Shown here piece by piece: positions 1 to 11,598 of a stretch of 64,000 bases of DNA. The position numbers were made by a program, and so were the translations under genes. This DNA comes from Lantana camara (taxonomy: Eukaryota > Streptophyta > Magnoliopsida > Lamiales > Verbenaceae): the NCBI GenBank assembly GCA_037501455.1, contig CM074855.1, positions 34,629,001 to 34,693,000 of the forward strand, read 5' to 3'. How positions within the stretch are numbered: the first letter of the stretch is position 1; each line of letters opens with the position of its first letter. A model generated the notes under the pieces. The model worked only from the letters and a program-made list of their open reading frames with translations. It did no database searches and was not told where the DNA came from.

Positions 1-2764
1 CTTACTCCTCTATAACATAAGAAAATCAAGAAAACCATAAATACATAAACAATCCATCCCCAACAACCACGGTGTTTCGGGAGTCAAACCCTCTCCACCT
101 AATTACCAATGCACATGGGGTAGCTAACCCGCAATGTGCTTGAAGCACCACGCCTCCTCAACCTCCAAGAGTCGCGCGTGAGTACTCCAAATGGAGGCTG
201 TGCACAGGCTAAACCTGACGGCCCTTGCTGTCCCGGGCGTCCTTACCCACGTCTCCGGGGTCCAGTAACAACCAATTATCCAATTAAACTTACTTAACTC
301 GCTACATAATTAAACATAACTTACGTACCTTATCGAGCATACCTTACCTTGCAACTCGGCATATGCTATACGCGTACCTCTCCATGTCTTCCTTAACATT
401 AAGATGTTGAGGTAGATCCTAGCTTACTTGACAACACACGGTTTGAAGCATAGCCTCGTTGCAAAACATTTTCAAGCTTATATATGCTTATACTTATAGT
501 TCAAAACGTTTAATCGTATAACAAGGTCATAAACATATCATATGACACATATCTAATATATAAATATATAGTATATTCGCATGCGGGTGAGAAATCATCA
601 CATTTAGGCCATAGGTCGATTAACTAAAGGAAAAGATCCTAAACCTCACCTTGTAGCAAAAGTAGGTAGAGTCCGGGGCCAAAAAGGAGCAAACAAACAC
701 CTAAACCTTGGGTTCAACGACGTTCGGAAGAGGCTCTGAAACAAAAGAACACAACACCAGAGACTTAGACTCAATCATGAACCAATTAGACGCAAGGCGA
801 TGCATACAAATGCGAGTGGGTCCAATGCATGTCATATAAATTCATATTTAGGCATGCCGGAGCAAATAATAAAATAATACATAAGGATTCAAGAATTAAA
901 CTCATATCATATGAAATAACCTCATAATGTATCGTATTATAGCATACCATAAGCGTTCATGAGTTTAAAATACATAAAGAAGGCAAACCACACAAGAAAA
1001 CATTACACGTATATCACTTAAGACATATCGAATCATAACTCGTTCAAATCATATCAAATGAATTCAAAAATCTAATAAAATCAAATTAACACATAATACT
1101 ACATGTTAGCAAAGCTTAGGAATCATATTAGGGGTGGGAGAAAAGCAAACAAGCAAAGAAAAACAAGAAAACAAAGTGCGAAGCAAAAAGAAGCCGCTGC
1201 CCTAAATCCAGCCCGGTGGATTTTTTCCAAAGGGGGAATCCACCCCCATGGATTTAGGGTAGACAGCTCTCTGCCTCAAATCCACCCCGGTGGATTATTT
1301 TCAAAGCAGAAATCCACCCCGGTGGATTTGGGTCAGAGGCTAAAAAAACGAGAAAAAGCTTGCAAACCAAAGCAAAACCAAGCAAAATCACATCCACAAC
1401 ATGAAGGAAGGTAAAGGGACAAATATACTATAATATAATGCAAGGAATTCGAGGAAATACCAATCTAAACTCATTCAAATCATTCAAGGAAGCAAGGATC
1501 AAAGAAGCACAAGTTTTCATCCCTTTTCTTGCAAGAACTCATATGAACATTAATGGTGAATTAAATCTCAAACAACTACCTTATTGTAAAGCTCAAGATA
1601 TGAGATAATTAAGCTCCATAGATCAACATACAAGTCATAAAATTTCATGAAAGCAAGAGATGCACCAAAACATGTTAAAAATCCACTCCGATGCACTTAT
1701 CTTCAACTAATTCAATTAGATGAGCACATAGGCAAGAGTTTCAAGCATTTTCCCCAAAAACCCCAAATAGCATAAATGGTAAATCTTACCCCAAGCAACT
1801 ACCATCAACAAGAATCATAAATAAGCAAGAAAGAAGCCTCCTAGGTCATCATATAAGCCATCAAACTCCAAATAGCCAAAGAATGCACATATAATCCAAA
1901 ATCTACCAAGAACCCTAACTATTCATCAAGTTTGGCATATACAAAGATCCTCAACATCAAAGCATGAAATTCATGGAGATAAAGAAGCACAAGAACAAGA
2001 AAATCAAGATTCCTAACTTACCTTAAAAGATTGGAGCAAGAAAGGATGAAAATCTTGAGCTTAAGGGCAAAAAATGGAGGTTCCTTCCATGGAGTCTCTC
2101 CTTTCTTCTTGGGGCTCAGGGGGGCTCGATTTTGGCATCAAAATGGGAGGGAAAGAAGGGTCTTGGGTGTAATATAGTCAAAGCAAGGATAAGAGACAAG
2201 TGGGCTAGCCTCCAAGTAGGTATCTAGGGGTATTTTAGGTACGTAGGGTGAGTTTGCATCATCGGGAGGTCGAACCAAAGTCAAAAGGTGATGAGGCTTG
2301 TCCCAATGAATCCAAATCGTCGATTCGAGTCTAATGGAGGTGACGGAACTAGAATCCGTGTTCCCTAGCTCAAGATACGAATTAAGGACTCAAGAGTGGC
2401 CAATTTGCAAAAAGGCTCAAAAATTCAAATAAAGTGCAATTGAGTCCAAACTAAAATCAATTAAGTCCAAAGCAAGTTAATACATACAAATAAGTCCTCA
2501 AATCATCTAATTTACCTAGTTCACAAAGTTAACATACTCGGGATTCTAATTCATAAATCGTAAATTTCACAAATTGCATATATTCACATTTGGAGCTCAA
2601 TTTGGGTAAATTCTTAACAAATAATTCAAGTAGTTAATATGAGAAATAAAATGTGAGAACATACGTCATATAAATTCATCAATTAAATAAGGAATCAACT
2701 AAGTTACGGAAAATAAACTCACACGTGATGCGTACCTGTACGTGCGAGCGAGCGGGGTGTCACA
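1..2764 (-). mobile_element. Partial LTR of family C (5' 2.76 kb), inserted in LTR-B
   Basis: Read on the minus strand, this begins at 2764 with TGTGACACCCCGCTCGC, a TG..-type LTR terminus like the other long LTRs here. It carries the modules they share: a TATCTTGAGCTAGG block near 2360, a donor-like AAGGTAAG at 2024-2017, a palindrome cluster at 1205-1328, and a GC-rich block at 60-270 resembling the GGGCCCCGGGACTT segment of families A and B. It runs off the left window edge, so its 3' end, internal region and target duplication are not visible. It sits exactly where LTR-B lacks its first 547 bases, so I infer insertion into LTR-B. No coding sequence is seen. Confidence 0.75.
1205..1328. 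repeat. Palindrome cluster of LTR family C (4 units)
   Basis: Four 18-bp near-perfect palindromes lie at 1205-1222, 1237-1254, 1279-1296 and 1311-1328. The best is AATCCACCCCGGTGGATT, with arms AATCCAC/GTGGATT around a 4-base G/C core. Units 1 and 2, and units 3 and 4, are joined by a TTTTCCAAAG-like linker. The same arms and linker occur in LTR-B, so B and C share this cassette. Confidence 0.9.
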
Positions 2765-3768
2765 TATCTTGAGCTAGGAAACTCGGATTCGAGTTTCGTC
2801 AACTTCGCTGAACTCATAACAAAAATTCGAGTTTAATGAACTTAGCCTTATATTTTTCCAAAGTTTTGAACCTCCAAAATTCAACCGAAAAGTGCTACGT
2901 TCGTCAAAACTGCCACAACTCAATAAAATGGCCATAACTTTCTCAAACCTTGACCAAATTAACCATGGTTTGATTCTTTGAAACCCTAACTCAACCCTCT
3001 AATAGCTTTTAATCAGCCTAAACCGAACCAACCCTCACACTTAGAGAAATTTCAGCAAAAGACCCCTGCTCTCCAGAAAATCCCGTAACCCTTGTGCACC
3101 TTAGAGATTCAAGCTCAAATCTCTTCCATCTTCCATCCAATCCACAAGGTGAGTTTAGGGTTGTGATATACATTTAATATGTGTCATTTTAAGCTATGCA
3201 TCCCTAATTTTGAGCTTATATTCATGGAGTTTGAAGGAGGTGAATGAATAGTTAGGTTATTACTTCATTTTTGAATTCATGGTTTAAACTTGGTTTTCTT
3301 GAGAATTTATGCATGAATCCGATCACTTCAGCTTCCATTATGTATATTTGAACTTGAATTTGATGTATGTTAAGTGTATGAGAACCCACCATTGTTGAAC
3401 TTCATGAAACATGAAGGTTTATGCAAGAATAAACTGCTCTTCGTTTTGAACAACTGTTGCTGCGTTTTGGGACTGTTTTTGCTATCATTTGTTGCCCCTC
3501 TTTGCCTTGTTCGTTGCTTGTTTGATGGTTGATGTATGCATGAGGTAGCTGCTCTGTTTTATGATGTTTTGCCCCTATTTTTTGGCTTGAATTGTTGCTG
3601 TCAGCTGCTGCTAATTCCTTGCTTAGTTGCTGTTAGTTTTCAGTCAGTTTTGTGGGAGTTTTGGCCTGAAATTGTATGCATTTCATTGAGTTTTAAGTTG
3701 GTAACATGCTTCGTTTCCTTTCCCTTTCGTGCATGCCCTGTTTATGTGTTTTTTTCGCCACAGACACA

Positions 3769-3860
3769 AATCCACGGGGGTGGATTTTTCCCTTTGGAAA
3801 AATCCATGGGGGTGGATTTGAGTCAGTGGGTTTCTGACCAGAATCCATGGGGGTGGATTC
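3769..3860. repeat. Palindrome cluster of LTR-B, left copy (3 units)
   Basis: Units are AATCCACGGGGGTGGATT (3769-3786), AATCCATGGGGGTGGATT (3801-3818) and GAATCCATGGGGGTGGATTC (3841-3860). A palindromic TTCCCTTTGGAAA linker joins the first two. Arms surround a GGGG core. The right LTR of the same element has four units. Confidence 0.92.
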
Positions 3861-5555
3861 TGTCCAGCCTATCCTCATGACTCCGATTCCGTTTTTCTTG
3901 TTTCTCTTCGATTGTTTATTCTTCTTCCACCTCTTTTATGACTTCTATGCTATGTTAACATGTCATATAATGTGTTATCTTATGTGTTATAAAGTTTGGT
4001 GAGTTTTCGTTGAATATTTTTCGAGTTATGCGCCAATATGTCTTTAATGCTCCTAATGTATGCATGCATGGATCTTTTGCTTCCAAGATGAGCCCTAATT
4101 ACTTCTTATCTCTTATTTTATGACTTAAGTGATATGTATACATGTTATACTATGTGTTATGCGCATTATGTGAATTTCTTGGATTAATTTGGTATGATTT
4201 ATGAAAGTGATGAACGTAAACGAATTTGAATGATTCTTGATATGAATGTATTGAACGTTTAGATGTCTTTGAGATATTAATCGTGTACATGAACGATTCC
4301 TTGACATAATATCACCTCTTGGACATGCATAACCTATGTTATACTTGTCGTATATAGTTTATGGCTCAATATGTTTTCCTTGCTCCAATATGGTACATGC
4401 ATGCATTGATGCTTCATGCTTGAACCCTAAATGATATTGTGCTTCTTTTTAGTGATTGATATGAAGTGTTTACATGTTATACTATGTGTGATGATCGTTA
4501 TTTGAATTTCTTAGATTTATGGGGTATAGAAATGAAAGGCATGAACTTATATGGATATGAACGCTTCTTGAAAGAAACAAATGGCTTGTATACATGTCTT
4601 TAAGACATTAATTGTGCACAAGAATGTTTCTATGACATGATATCATATCCTATACTTTCATATCGTATTCATTACATTGCCGTGCGTCATATATGGTATA
4701 TTTGGAGTCTTGAGTCTTACGTGTATACTTTATTGTCCTTTGTATAGTTTTCTCCAGGGTGGAGACTTGCCGGGTCTTAGGACACTTCCGGGTCCTCTTG
4801 TTTCTTCTTAGTTTTGGTTGGTAAGCTAAGGACAGGTGGGTTTCTCTACTATTTAGTTAAATGACCCTATATACTCCCAATGTGTAAAGATTTTAGCCAA
4901 AAGTATATATGTATATAGAGTCGTTTTCATGAGTTAATGATTTTAAAGTAGAGCCCTTCTTTTATGAACCTACCAAATATTTTCGCGAGAAAGAATGAAT
5001 GAATGCACAGAATGGGGCCCAGGGACTTGGTGTGAGTGGTGATCCGTGGAGGCATGGCCTGACAGTGATCCCTCACACTAGTTCCACCAATGAACGGCGT
5101 AACCGGACCTCATTAGGAGATAGCGAGGAATGGACGCTGAGTTCCATCTGGGGAGTCATGTTCCCCTTTTGGTCAATGAATGGATGGTTTGGGCCGATCA
5201 CCCGGAGGAAGAAGGTGTAAATGTCTATGAATGTGCACGAAAGAATGAAATGCATGAAAGAAAGAAAGAAAGAAAGAATGTTTAATGAACTACACGAGGT
5301 GTTGGTTCGAGATAATGCATGCCTACTCGTCAGGCCACGAAAGACTTAAAGAATGAAAAATGAACGTTATAATCCCTTTTGATGACTTCTTTATTTTACC
5401 CACTTGGGAAATGCTCTAAAATTTCATTTGGGATTATAACCTGCATGTGAATGTTTAAATATTGTTATATATGCTACTTATGCGTCATTTTATACCCACC
5501 TGTCTCGTATAGACTGAACCCGGATTGTTTTCAGTATTCTTGCAGGTTTGGAGTA

Positions 5556-5880
5556 CTAGGCGGGAAGTCAAGTCTATTAAGTCTTTCGGTTAAGTCAGAG
5601 TCGGTCCATGTGCATATTGAATCATGATTTGTTTAAGTATGAAGATGTAAGATTTGTATTGATTATTACTGCTATCATGAATTCTGAATGAGTTTATAAT
5701 AACAGAAGGAACCCGTAAATGGTGTTTTGTGATTTTATTGGAATTTCGGGATTAGATATCTATGCTAGTCGAACCCGTTACTCTGTACTTACCTTGCTAT
5801 TTATGAAAGTACTTTGCTTTCGCATTGGTAATATTTCTGTTTTATTGTCTCTTTAGTTGCGAAAGTTAGCTCCCGCCTAG
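5556..5880 (+). other. Conserved distant complementary arms near LTR-B 3' end
   Basis: CTAGGCGGGA at 5556-5565 is the exact reverse complement of TCCCGCCTAG at 5871-5880. The same pair is intact in the right LTR (39760-39769 with 40076-40085). Families A (18837-18847 with 19098-19108), D (55508-55517 with 55745-55754) and E (62954-62962 with 63323-63331) have equivalent arms with matching changes. I infer a base-paired RNA structure in the U5/leader region; its function is unknown. Confidence 0.7.
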
Positions 5881-5997
5881 CCTAGCGAGTGTGTATATCC
5901 CCGTTCGCCGTGATTTAGCTCGGGTATGGATTGTCCATTTCATATTCGGGTAGGGTCTCGATGCGGGGGATGTGGTATCTTGCGCTCGGGTGCTACA

Positions 5998-6954
5998 TCC
6001 TTAAGTGGTATCAGAGCCCGATTGCAAAACCGGTGTTCTCGTATCGTGATTGAGTCAGTCTCGGTCGTACGGCTTAGGAACTACATGACAATGTATGCAT
6101 TGCATCGATCTTGAATGTGAATTGGCTTCCTTTTTGAATTTTGTTGATTTATCTGTTGCATTCCTGTATTGGATCAGTGCCGTTCGTGTTAAATACGTAC
6201 CATGAGCATACACTAATCGCATGCATGTACCCTCGAAATAAGTTATGAATTACAGGTTATGAAGATACTATCAAACCACGGCCAAGTATCATGCTAACAA
6301 CGCCTTATTGCAAGTTCTTTCTGAGGCATGGAGGATAGGAAGGATGCGTCGGGGAAAGATATAGAGAATTCAGGATGCGTGGTCCTCATAGATAGAGCTA
6401 GAGTTCAAGGGTTAGGAGTTGAATTGGAAGTTCGACTTCAGAGATGCAACTATAGAGGGACACTTGAAGAAATAAGAGTTGATTGGGGAATATTTATGAC
6501 TTTGAAGATTGACTTATGCGGCTCTCTTATATAAGATGCCATAATTGGATCCAACGGGGTCATTCAAATTAAGGAATGGAGTGAATGAACTTTGAGGGTA
6601 CTTTAACTCAGGGTTCGGATTATGGAAGAGATAGCGAGGATTGTGAAGATTCAAGGTAAAATACATTCGGCGGGAATTAAGCATCAAGAGTCGTTAAAGA
6701 GGAATTTTTAAATAAACCCAATGGTTAGAAAAGAGGTTGCAGAGGTCAAGATCGAGAAGAAGTGAGTCCGGGAGCCCTAAATTTCAACTAAGATAGAAAA
6801 CGAGCCAGGAAGGGATTGGAAGGAGCCAAGTAGCATGGAAAATACAAGTTCATGGAAGGTGACAATACTACGGACAAGATTTGAGTTCGTTTTCCAAATC
6901 TAAGCTGAATTGTCGTGTTGTGAGGGTGAATTGGGAAATATGGAGCAACGAATG
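5998..6954 (+). other. LARD-B internal region, left part (noncoding)
   Basis: This is leader-like sequence after the primer-binding site. It resembles the LARD-A internal start (CATGAGCATRCACTAATCGCATGCAT, AAACCACGGCCAAGT near 6275). Frames are short and purine-rich, with no gag motif. It ends at the gaatg target site (6950-6954) of the Tat insertion and continues at 34052. Confidence 0.8.
6006..6017 (+). other. Primer-binding site of LARD-B (tRNA-iMet type)
   Basis: TGGTATCAGAGC lies 8 bases after the LTR end. This is the standard plant complement to the 3' end of initiator tRNA-Met. It sets the plus orientation and shows the element was competent for reverse transcription in cis. Confidence 0.93.
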
Positions 6955-7601
6955 TGATAACGCCGGAAATTGGTCCCCTTTCGAAGTGTGTAATCAGCTT
7001 CGAATCTCCGACGAATCAATTAAATGTGGGTTCTTTTACCAAATCCGATTGTTTGGATTGAAGGGAGTTGAGTTGAAATATCGGCAGAGTTTCGGTATGT
7101 AATTTTTGTCTGTCCCCCTTATCCTGGTGAAAGAAATGATATTTATATTCATCGTTCGAGCTGGCGCGACCTCGATTTTGACTTAGTGGGCTCGAGAATC
7201 GTGGGCCACGTACTTAGGTCGTGGGGTGGTTGGCGAGTGGGGATAACCGTCGACGTTGGGCTCGTGCTAAGGGCCCAAGAGCGAGCGCTAACACGTCGAG
7301 CACTTACAAGTCGAGCTCTTCCCTTAGCCAATTTTAAGGGGTTATGCTTAGTACTTACGAGCTGGACCCTCGACAGAACGAGGACTTCTCTTAGTCAATT
7401 TTAGGAGTTATGTCAAGCACTTACGAGCTGGGCACTTGGTAGAATGAGGGCTTGCCTTAGCCAATTTTAAGGGATATACTAAGCACTTACGAGGTGAGCA
7501 CTTGGTATGACGAGCCCTTGCCTTAGTCAATTTTAGGAATACGAGGATCATGGATAGTCTAAAATACGAGGAGGTTACTTAGTCATTTTTCGGCACAATC
7601 A
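6955..7601 (-). repeat. Tat element 3' LTR
   Basis: The terminal inverted TG..CA ends and the match to 33405-34051 define it. A C-rich stretch just outside (7602-7614) is the complement of the polypurine tract GGGGGGGCAAA. Inside, four tandem sub-repeats of 52-66 bases start at 7302, 7354, 7420 and 7485. Each has CTTACRAG followed by CTTAGYCAATTTTA. Confidence 0.92.
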
Positions 7602-8454
7602 TTTGCCCCCCCGCTCCTCGAGTACGAGGCGTGCGAGGTGCTCGTGGAGCGAGAATGTCGAGTCCTAAAATTTCAAAATTTCTAAGTGTTTTTCACGTCG
7701 TTCGTTACCGTATTATTCTGTATTTTAGGGTTTTGACTTTTCAAAGATTTTCAACTAGGGTTTTAGCTTTTAACCATATTACCGTAGTAATTCGAATTTC
7801 AATTTACCCCAGGCACTGTTCACGTTTCCAAGAGAGCTGTTCGAATTTCTGATGGCAGCCTAGCATGAGTCCAGCCTCCCAGTACTTGGCGATTCAGAGT
7901 CATTCATGAAGGCTTCGGTCATTCACAGCGGCGACGGTACGTCACTCACGGCGACATGAACGTTCAGTTCGCACGGCGAGGTGCTGGTCCTGAATTTGCA
8001 GTGATTTTGAGAGACTATACCTGGGACGACGCCAGAAAGCTCTTGAAAAACCTAGATCCAGACCAAACCTTGAGAGATCTGATACTTAGCCGTCGATTTC
8101 CGGCTTCTCGTTGTTGGCGAGCTTCCTCTTGCGGGGTATGTTTCTCGGACTTTTTCGGCGAGTTTCCATTCCACCCGGCGGGCTAATATTTAAAGTCGCT
8201 CAGATTTTTTTATTGTTTATTTTTCGGGCGTAAATCTTGGAATTTCAGGGGATTTTCTGGTAAAGCTCCGGGATTTCTCGAAAACATTAGGCATGAATAC
8301 CGTGATTCTGGAAATTTGCCTCGAGTCTTAGCGTGAGGTCTCTTATCTTCTGGTGTGCCTCAAGAGTTCCAACGAAGCTTGTTTCCTTGAAGGTTTAGTT
8401 TCGACAATTTCCAGATCTGCGACTTTCATCTCCCCTGATGTTGTTTCCAGATTT
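7602..8454. other. Tat 3' noncoding stretch, left of the copia insertion
   Basis: This lies between the Tat 3' LTR and the gene-capturing element. On the plus strand it would be upstream of the antisense accessory gene and may contain its promoter and leader, but no convincing TATA box, start or conserved frame can be named. It ends at the gattt target duplication (8450-8454). Confidence 0.5.
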
Positions 8455-8941
8455 TGTTATGAAGCTGCTTACCTTCTCACTAATTCACAGCAAATTCAGT
8501 TGAAGGCAGTAGAATTAAACTCACTTAAAAAGTGTGAAATTGTGCTGAAGAGATTTGAGGGAGAGATTAGAGGGAGAGAGCAGAGATTAGAGAGATTAGA
8601 GATGAGATTGAGAGAGATTAGAGACGAGGTTGAGAGAGAGAGAGAGAGAGAGATTCTGGAAAAGATTTTTATCATTCAAAGCTGCCTTACAAGGCCAACA
8701 CAGCGTACAATATATAGGTAAATGTCTCAGCCAAACATCCTACTACAAAGTCAAAATTACAATTTAAAATTCATGAAATCGTATAACAACTCTTAAGTAG
8801 AAATCTAATTCCTTCAGCTTCCCAAAACGATGCCGCATTGCTCTCAAAAGCCTTATCAGAAATACCCCAAAACTTGAAGAAACGCACTCTCCGATCTTGC
8901 ACTTCTTCTGAACGAGACTTATGACAGTTTTGCATATGATA
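8455..8941 (-). repeat. Gene-capturing element, 3' LTR
   Basis: It is 487 bp and matches 11599-12070. It contains a GA-rich tract (8565-8655) of GAGATTAGA and GAGAG repeats that differs in length between the LTRs. Its outer terminal base pair is altered (CATATGATA against CATATGACA in the other copy). The long frame of the element ends inside this LTR at 8764. Confidence 0.9.
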
Positions 8942-11541
8942 TTACTCCCTCCTAATTGAGAGTCTTGACCCCAAGACTCTAATTGAGCCTTCTCTTTGCC
9001 ATACGAAGCCCCAATTCTCCCCTCAGCAACAGTTTTGCATATGACATTTCTCCCACATTGAAAGATCTTTGTCCGAGCCTTGCGTTCTTTCATGAAACTT
9101 TTTATTTCATCCAATTCAAACTTCCTTCCAAAATAATCTCTTGGAACACCCTCACCAACAGAAATTTCTTGGAAACCGAGTCCCAGTATTTCATCAAATT
9201 TGGCCAGGGCAAAGGTAAGGCTTCCCTCTCGTGTAGCCTCAATAAACTCTTTATCTTTGACAGTAACATCACCAACTCCTACATTGTCTTGGCTAAAATA
9301 TCCAGAAATTGACCCAGACCCATAAGTACTTGAACAGGGCTTTCTAATCTTTGTATATGTAGAGGACTTGCTGGAGTTATATCTTGAATGGAAATAGCAA
9401 GCAAGAGAGAAGCAATGTTTCGACGATGGAATCCATAGATGGGAGCTGCAGGTATCAAATATGACTGTGAAATTCTGCGGGGTCGAACCAATAGAAATCT
9501 CTCCAAAGTATTGAACATCCATACAATTCTTCAAATAGACAAAATCTCCCTCAAAATCACCAACTTTTATCCTTTTATCTTTTAAACCCAGACTAGCTTT
9601 TCCAGTAGCTTTAATGGTGGAGAGGTCCAATGGCCTCCTTTTTAGACTAATTCTCCTCAACCCATCTGAAGATGGAACTAAAGAGCATACCAAAACCAAC
9701 AAACACAAAACGAACAACATGTTTCCAGCTTCCCCTATGATCTCAGCCATGACTTTAGAAGAAGCAGATGCATCCTCCATCATTATGCATGCAAGGAAAC
9801 ATACATTTGATAGATTACTTGATTGGCCTGTTGAAAGAAAATTGACAAGTGTATCAACTCCACCAGCTTTAATTGTTGTAGGCCAACATCCCTCAGTGCT
9901 GCTAGGAAGATTCCTTACAGCTCTTGCTGTTAGTAAGTCAACAACCACATTACCATCCTTAAGTCCATTCTCTAGTAGCTCCCATAAAACAGAGACAACA
10001 TCTTTTGTTGAAAAGATTTTTGAGCCAATATGATCCTTAGCCCCACCTTGAAAGACATCATATATCGTCTTTGCTGCAGCAAGTTGCCATTCAGGTGTTT
10101 TTGATTTAAGTAGACTAAGCAATGGGGGGCTGCAACCTCCAAGTAAAACTTTGACCCACAATTCATTCTCATTACAAAGACAACATAAAGCAATAGCAGC
10201 CCATATCTTTGTCTTGAGTGATCCAAACCGGAAAAGAGATAGGAGTATCAGAAGTACTTGAGAATGAGATCCAAAGGCATCACAAGCATTGATTTGTGTA
10301 TTAATAAGTTGAAGTAGTTGTCTCAAGGAAATCTCTTGTTCTTGCGGTGATGAGGAACTCTGCCTCAATTGCTCAATGCATTGGGCTACACTTTCCAATA
10401 TCCAATTTGATGTTCTGTTGAACAAAAGATTGAAAATAACAGCATCTCCTACTAAAACATATAGAAATGCAAATCTAATGTTCCATCCGACCTCTGTGGC
10501 ATAAATCCTAGTATCAATCAGCAGCATAAGAACCAAAGAACACCACGAAATAAACTCAATGCTCATAAGAACCATCTTATCTACTTTTTTGCACGAAAAT
10601 GATGCTTGATGTAATCTATGATAGAGCCTCAAACACATGATTTTATCCTTAACAGAGAATAACACCTTTATTTGAAGTCTAAGGGATGAATTGTTCCATT
10701 CCAAGTCGTTAACAGTTGTAATACCAAGTGAAGCACTACTAGTTGCCCATGATTCTCCCACCTTCAATTTTATAGGGGTATCATCCACATAGCATCCACC
10801 TGGATCAATCTTAAACGCATTGAATAAGTGAGTAAACGTACAACATGGAAGGCGCATTCGATCGATGAAGCAACAGTTGGTGTTGAAATCAGTTGTAGCA
10901 ACTCCCCTTTTTGGTCCACTTGCAATTTGATTATTTCCATCCGTTTCTACTTCCAGTATCCCTTTAATTTTTCTGTCGGGCATTTCATCGAACATCTGTC
11001 TGTCAATCCTTGTTTCAGCTTCCTTTACTATGAGTTTCCCATCCTTCAAACCACCAATGAGATTAGACCCAATCATTTGAGTATCTTCTGCACTTAGGTA
11101 ATTTCCATCCCTTAAGCTCTCATTCAATACATGAGTATCCAAGTCCACTACCATGTTCCTTCCAAGCCTATCTGCCTTGTGAAACGCACCACCTAACATC
11201 TTGCAATAAAAACCCATTACCCTTGATTCCTTCTCCTCGGACACATCCATATTATTTGGAGTCTTTTTCTCCTTTTCTACTTCCAACAAATCCTTAATTG
11301 CTCTTTTAGGAACTTTATCGAACACCTGAGTGTCGATACTTTTTGTAGTTTCCTTGACTATTAATTTCTCATCCTTCAAGCCCTTCATGGACACTGCTCC
11401 TTTCATTTCAGTTACTCTACTTACCGGAACTGGAGTTGGTAGTATACCTTCATCATAGTGTGGTCTGCTGGTGCGAGGAGAGATCTCACCCAGATTGCTT
11501 GTTCCCACGCTCTCCTTTCCCTTCAACAACCATTGAATCAA
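8764..11541 (-). CDS. Chimeric ORF of captured plant gene fragments (ABCC-like, CSI1-like, aspartic protease)
   Basis: The open frame has 925 codons. Its first codon is TTG; the first ATG is codon 46, so the start is uncertain. Codons 52-90 and 163-200 are two copies of a GLKDxKLIVKE..D(K/E)(V/M)P..LEVE unit of unknown origin. Codons about 325-373 resemble the first membrane domain of plant ABCC transporters ([20 protein letters not shown]). Codons 383-600 match the N-terminal armadillo region of cellulose synthase-interactive protein 1 ([40 protein letters not shown]). Codons 608-805 are the signal peptide, propeptide and N-lobe of a phytepsin-type aspartic protease ([20 protein letters not shown]). 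The catalytic DTG is DTC, and the second lobe is missing. The tail (about 860-925) comes from the LTR. The frame has no internal stop despite its composite origin. Expression is unproven. Confidence 0.8.
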   Translation of the reverse strand: MIQWLLKGKESVGTSNLGEISPRTSRPHYDEGILPTPVPVSRVTEMKGAVSMKGLKDEKLIVKETTKSIDTQVFDKVPKRAIKDLLEVEKEKKTPNNMDVSEEKESRVMGFYCKMLGGAFHKADRLGRNMVVDLDTHVLNESLRDGNYLSAEDTQMIGSNLIGGLKDGKLIVKEAETRIDRQMFDEMPDRKIKGILEVETDGNNQIASGPKRGVATTDFNTNCCFIDRMRLPCCTFTHLFNAFKIDPGGCYVDDTPIKLKVGESWATSSASLGITTVNDLEWNNSSLRLQIKVLFSVKDKIMCLRLYHRLHQASFSCKKVDKMVLMSIEFISWCSLVLMLLIDTRIYATEVGWNIRFAFLYVLVGDAVIFNLLFNRTSNWILESVAQCIEQLRQSSSSPQEQEISLRQLLQLINTQINACDAFGSHSQVLLILLSLFRFGSLKTKIWAAIALCCLCNENELWVKVLLGGCSPPLLSLLKSKTPEWQLAAAKTIYDVFQGGAKDHIGSKIFSTKDVVSVLWELLENGLKDGNVVVDLLTARAVRNLPSSTEGCWPTTIKAGGVDTLVNFLSTGQSSNLSNVCFLACIMMEDASASSKVMAEIIGEAGNMLFVLCLLVLVCSLVPSSDGLRRISLKRRPLDLSTIKATGKASLGLKDKRIKVGDFEGDFVYLKNCMDVQYFGEISIGSTPQNFTVIFDTCSSHLWIPSSKHCFSLACYFHSRYNSSKSSTYTKIRKPCSSTYGSGSISGYFSQDNVGVGDVTVKDKEFIEATREGSLTFALAKFDEILGLGFQEISVGEGVPRDYFGRKFELDEIKSFMKERKARTKIFQCGRNVICKTVAEGRIGASYGKEKAQLESWGQDSQLGGSNIICKTVISLVQKKCKIGECVSSSFGVFLIRLLRAMRHRFGKLKELDFYLRVVIRFHEF

Positions 11542-11598
11542 GAAATCCAGCTTCTGATGTAAAGCTTTGTTGGACTCAACCTAAGCTCTGAGGCCATT

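Larger units (their letters stand above)
2765..5997 (+). repeat. LTR-B, left copy (5' truncated)
   Basis: This matches 36935-40202 along its whole length and ends TCGGGTGCTACA, followed by CCTTAAG and the primer-binding site. The first 547 bases of the family are missing because LTR-C is inserted at the TATCTTGAGCT block. Landmarks are donor-like AAG|GTGAGT with GT at 3149-3150, palindromes at 3769-3860, a GGGGCCCAGGGACTT block near 5015, acceptor-like TTCTTGCAG ending at 5545, CTAGGCGGGA at 5556-5565 and its complement at 5871-5880. Small minus or plus frames here are not maintained between LTR copies as genes. Confidence 0.9.

Noticed and set aside
1205..1328. Regularly spaced palindromes read as a CRISPR array
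   Set aside because: This is plant nuclear DNA. Unit spacing is uneven, spacers are not distinct and the repeats sit inside LTRs with no cas genes.
2985..2998. Telomere-like AACCCTAA words
   Set aside because: AACCCTAACTCAACC occurs as single words in the LTR leaders of several families, not as tandem telomeric repeats.
6006..6017. A tRNA gene suggested by the GGTATCAGAGC sequence
   Set aside because: Only 12 bases complementary to the tRNA 3' end are present, at the primer-binding position. No cloverleaf follows.
7956..8186. A 76-codon plus-strand frame in the Tat 3' region
   Set aside because: No recognisable domain, no upstream signal and no link to the antisense gene frame.
9614..10033. 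A 139-codon plus-strand frame
   Set aside because: It is antisense to the captured gene fragments, with no independent motif.
8764..11541. An ordinary host gene for an aspartic protease or armadillo protein
   Set aside because: The fragments are partial, fused and enclosed by LTRs with a target duplication. The protease lacks its second lobe.
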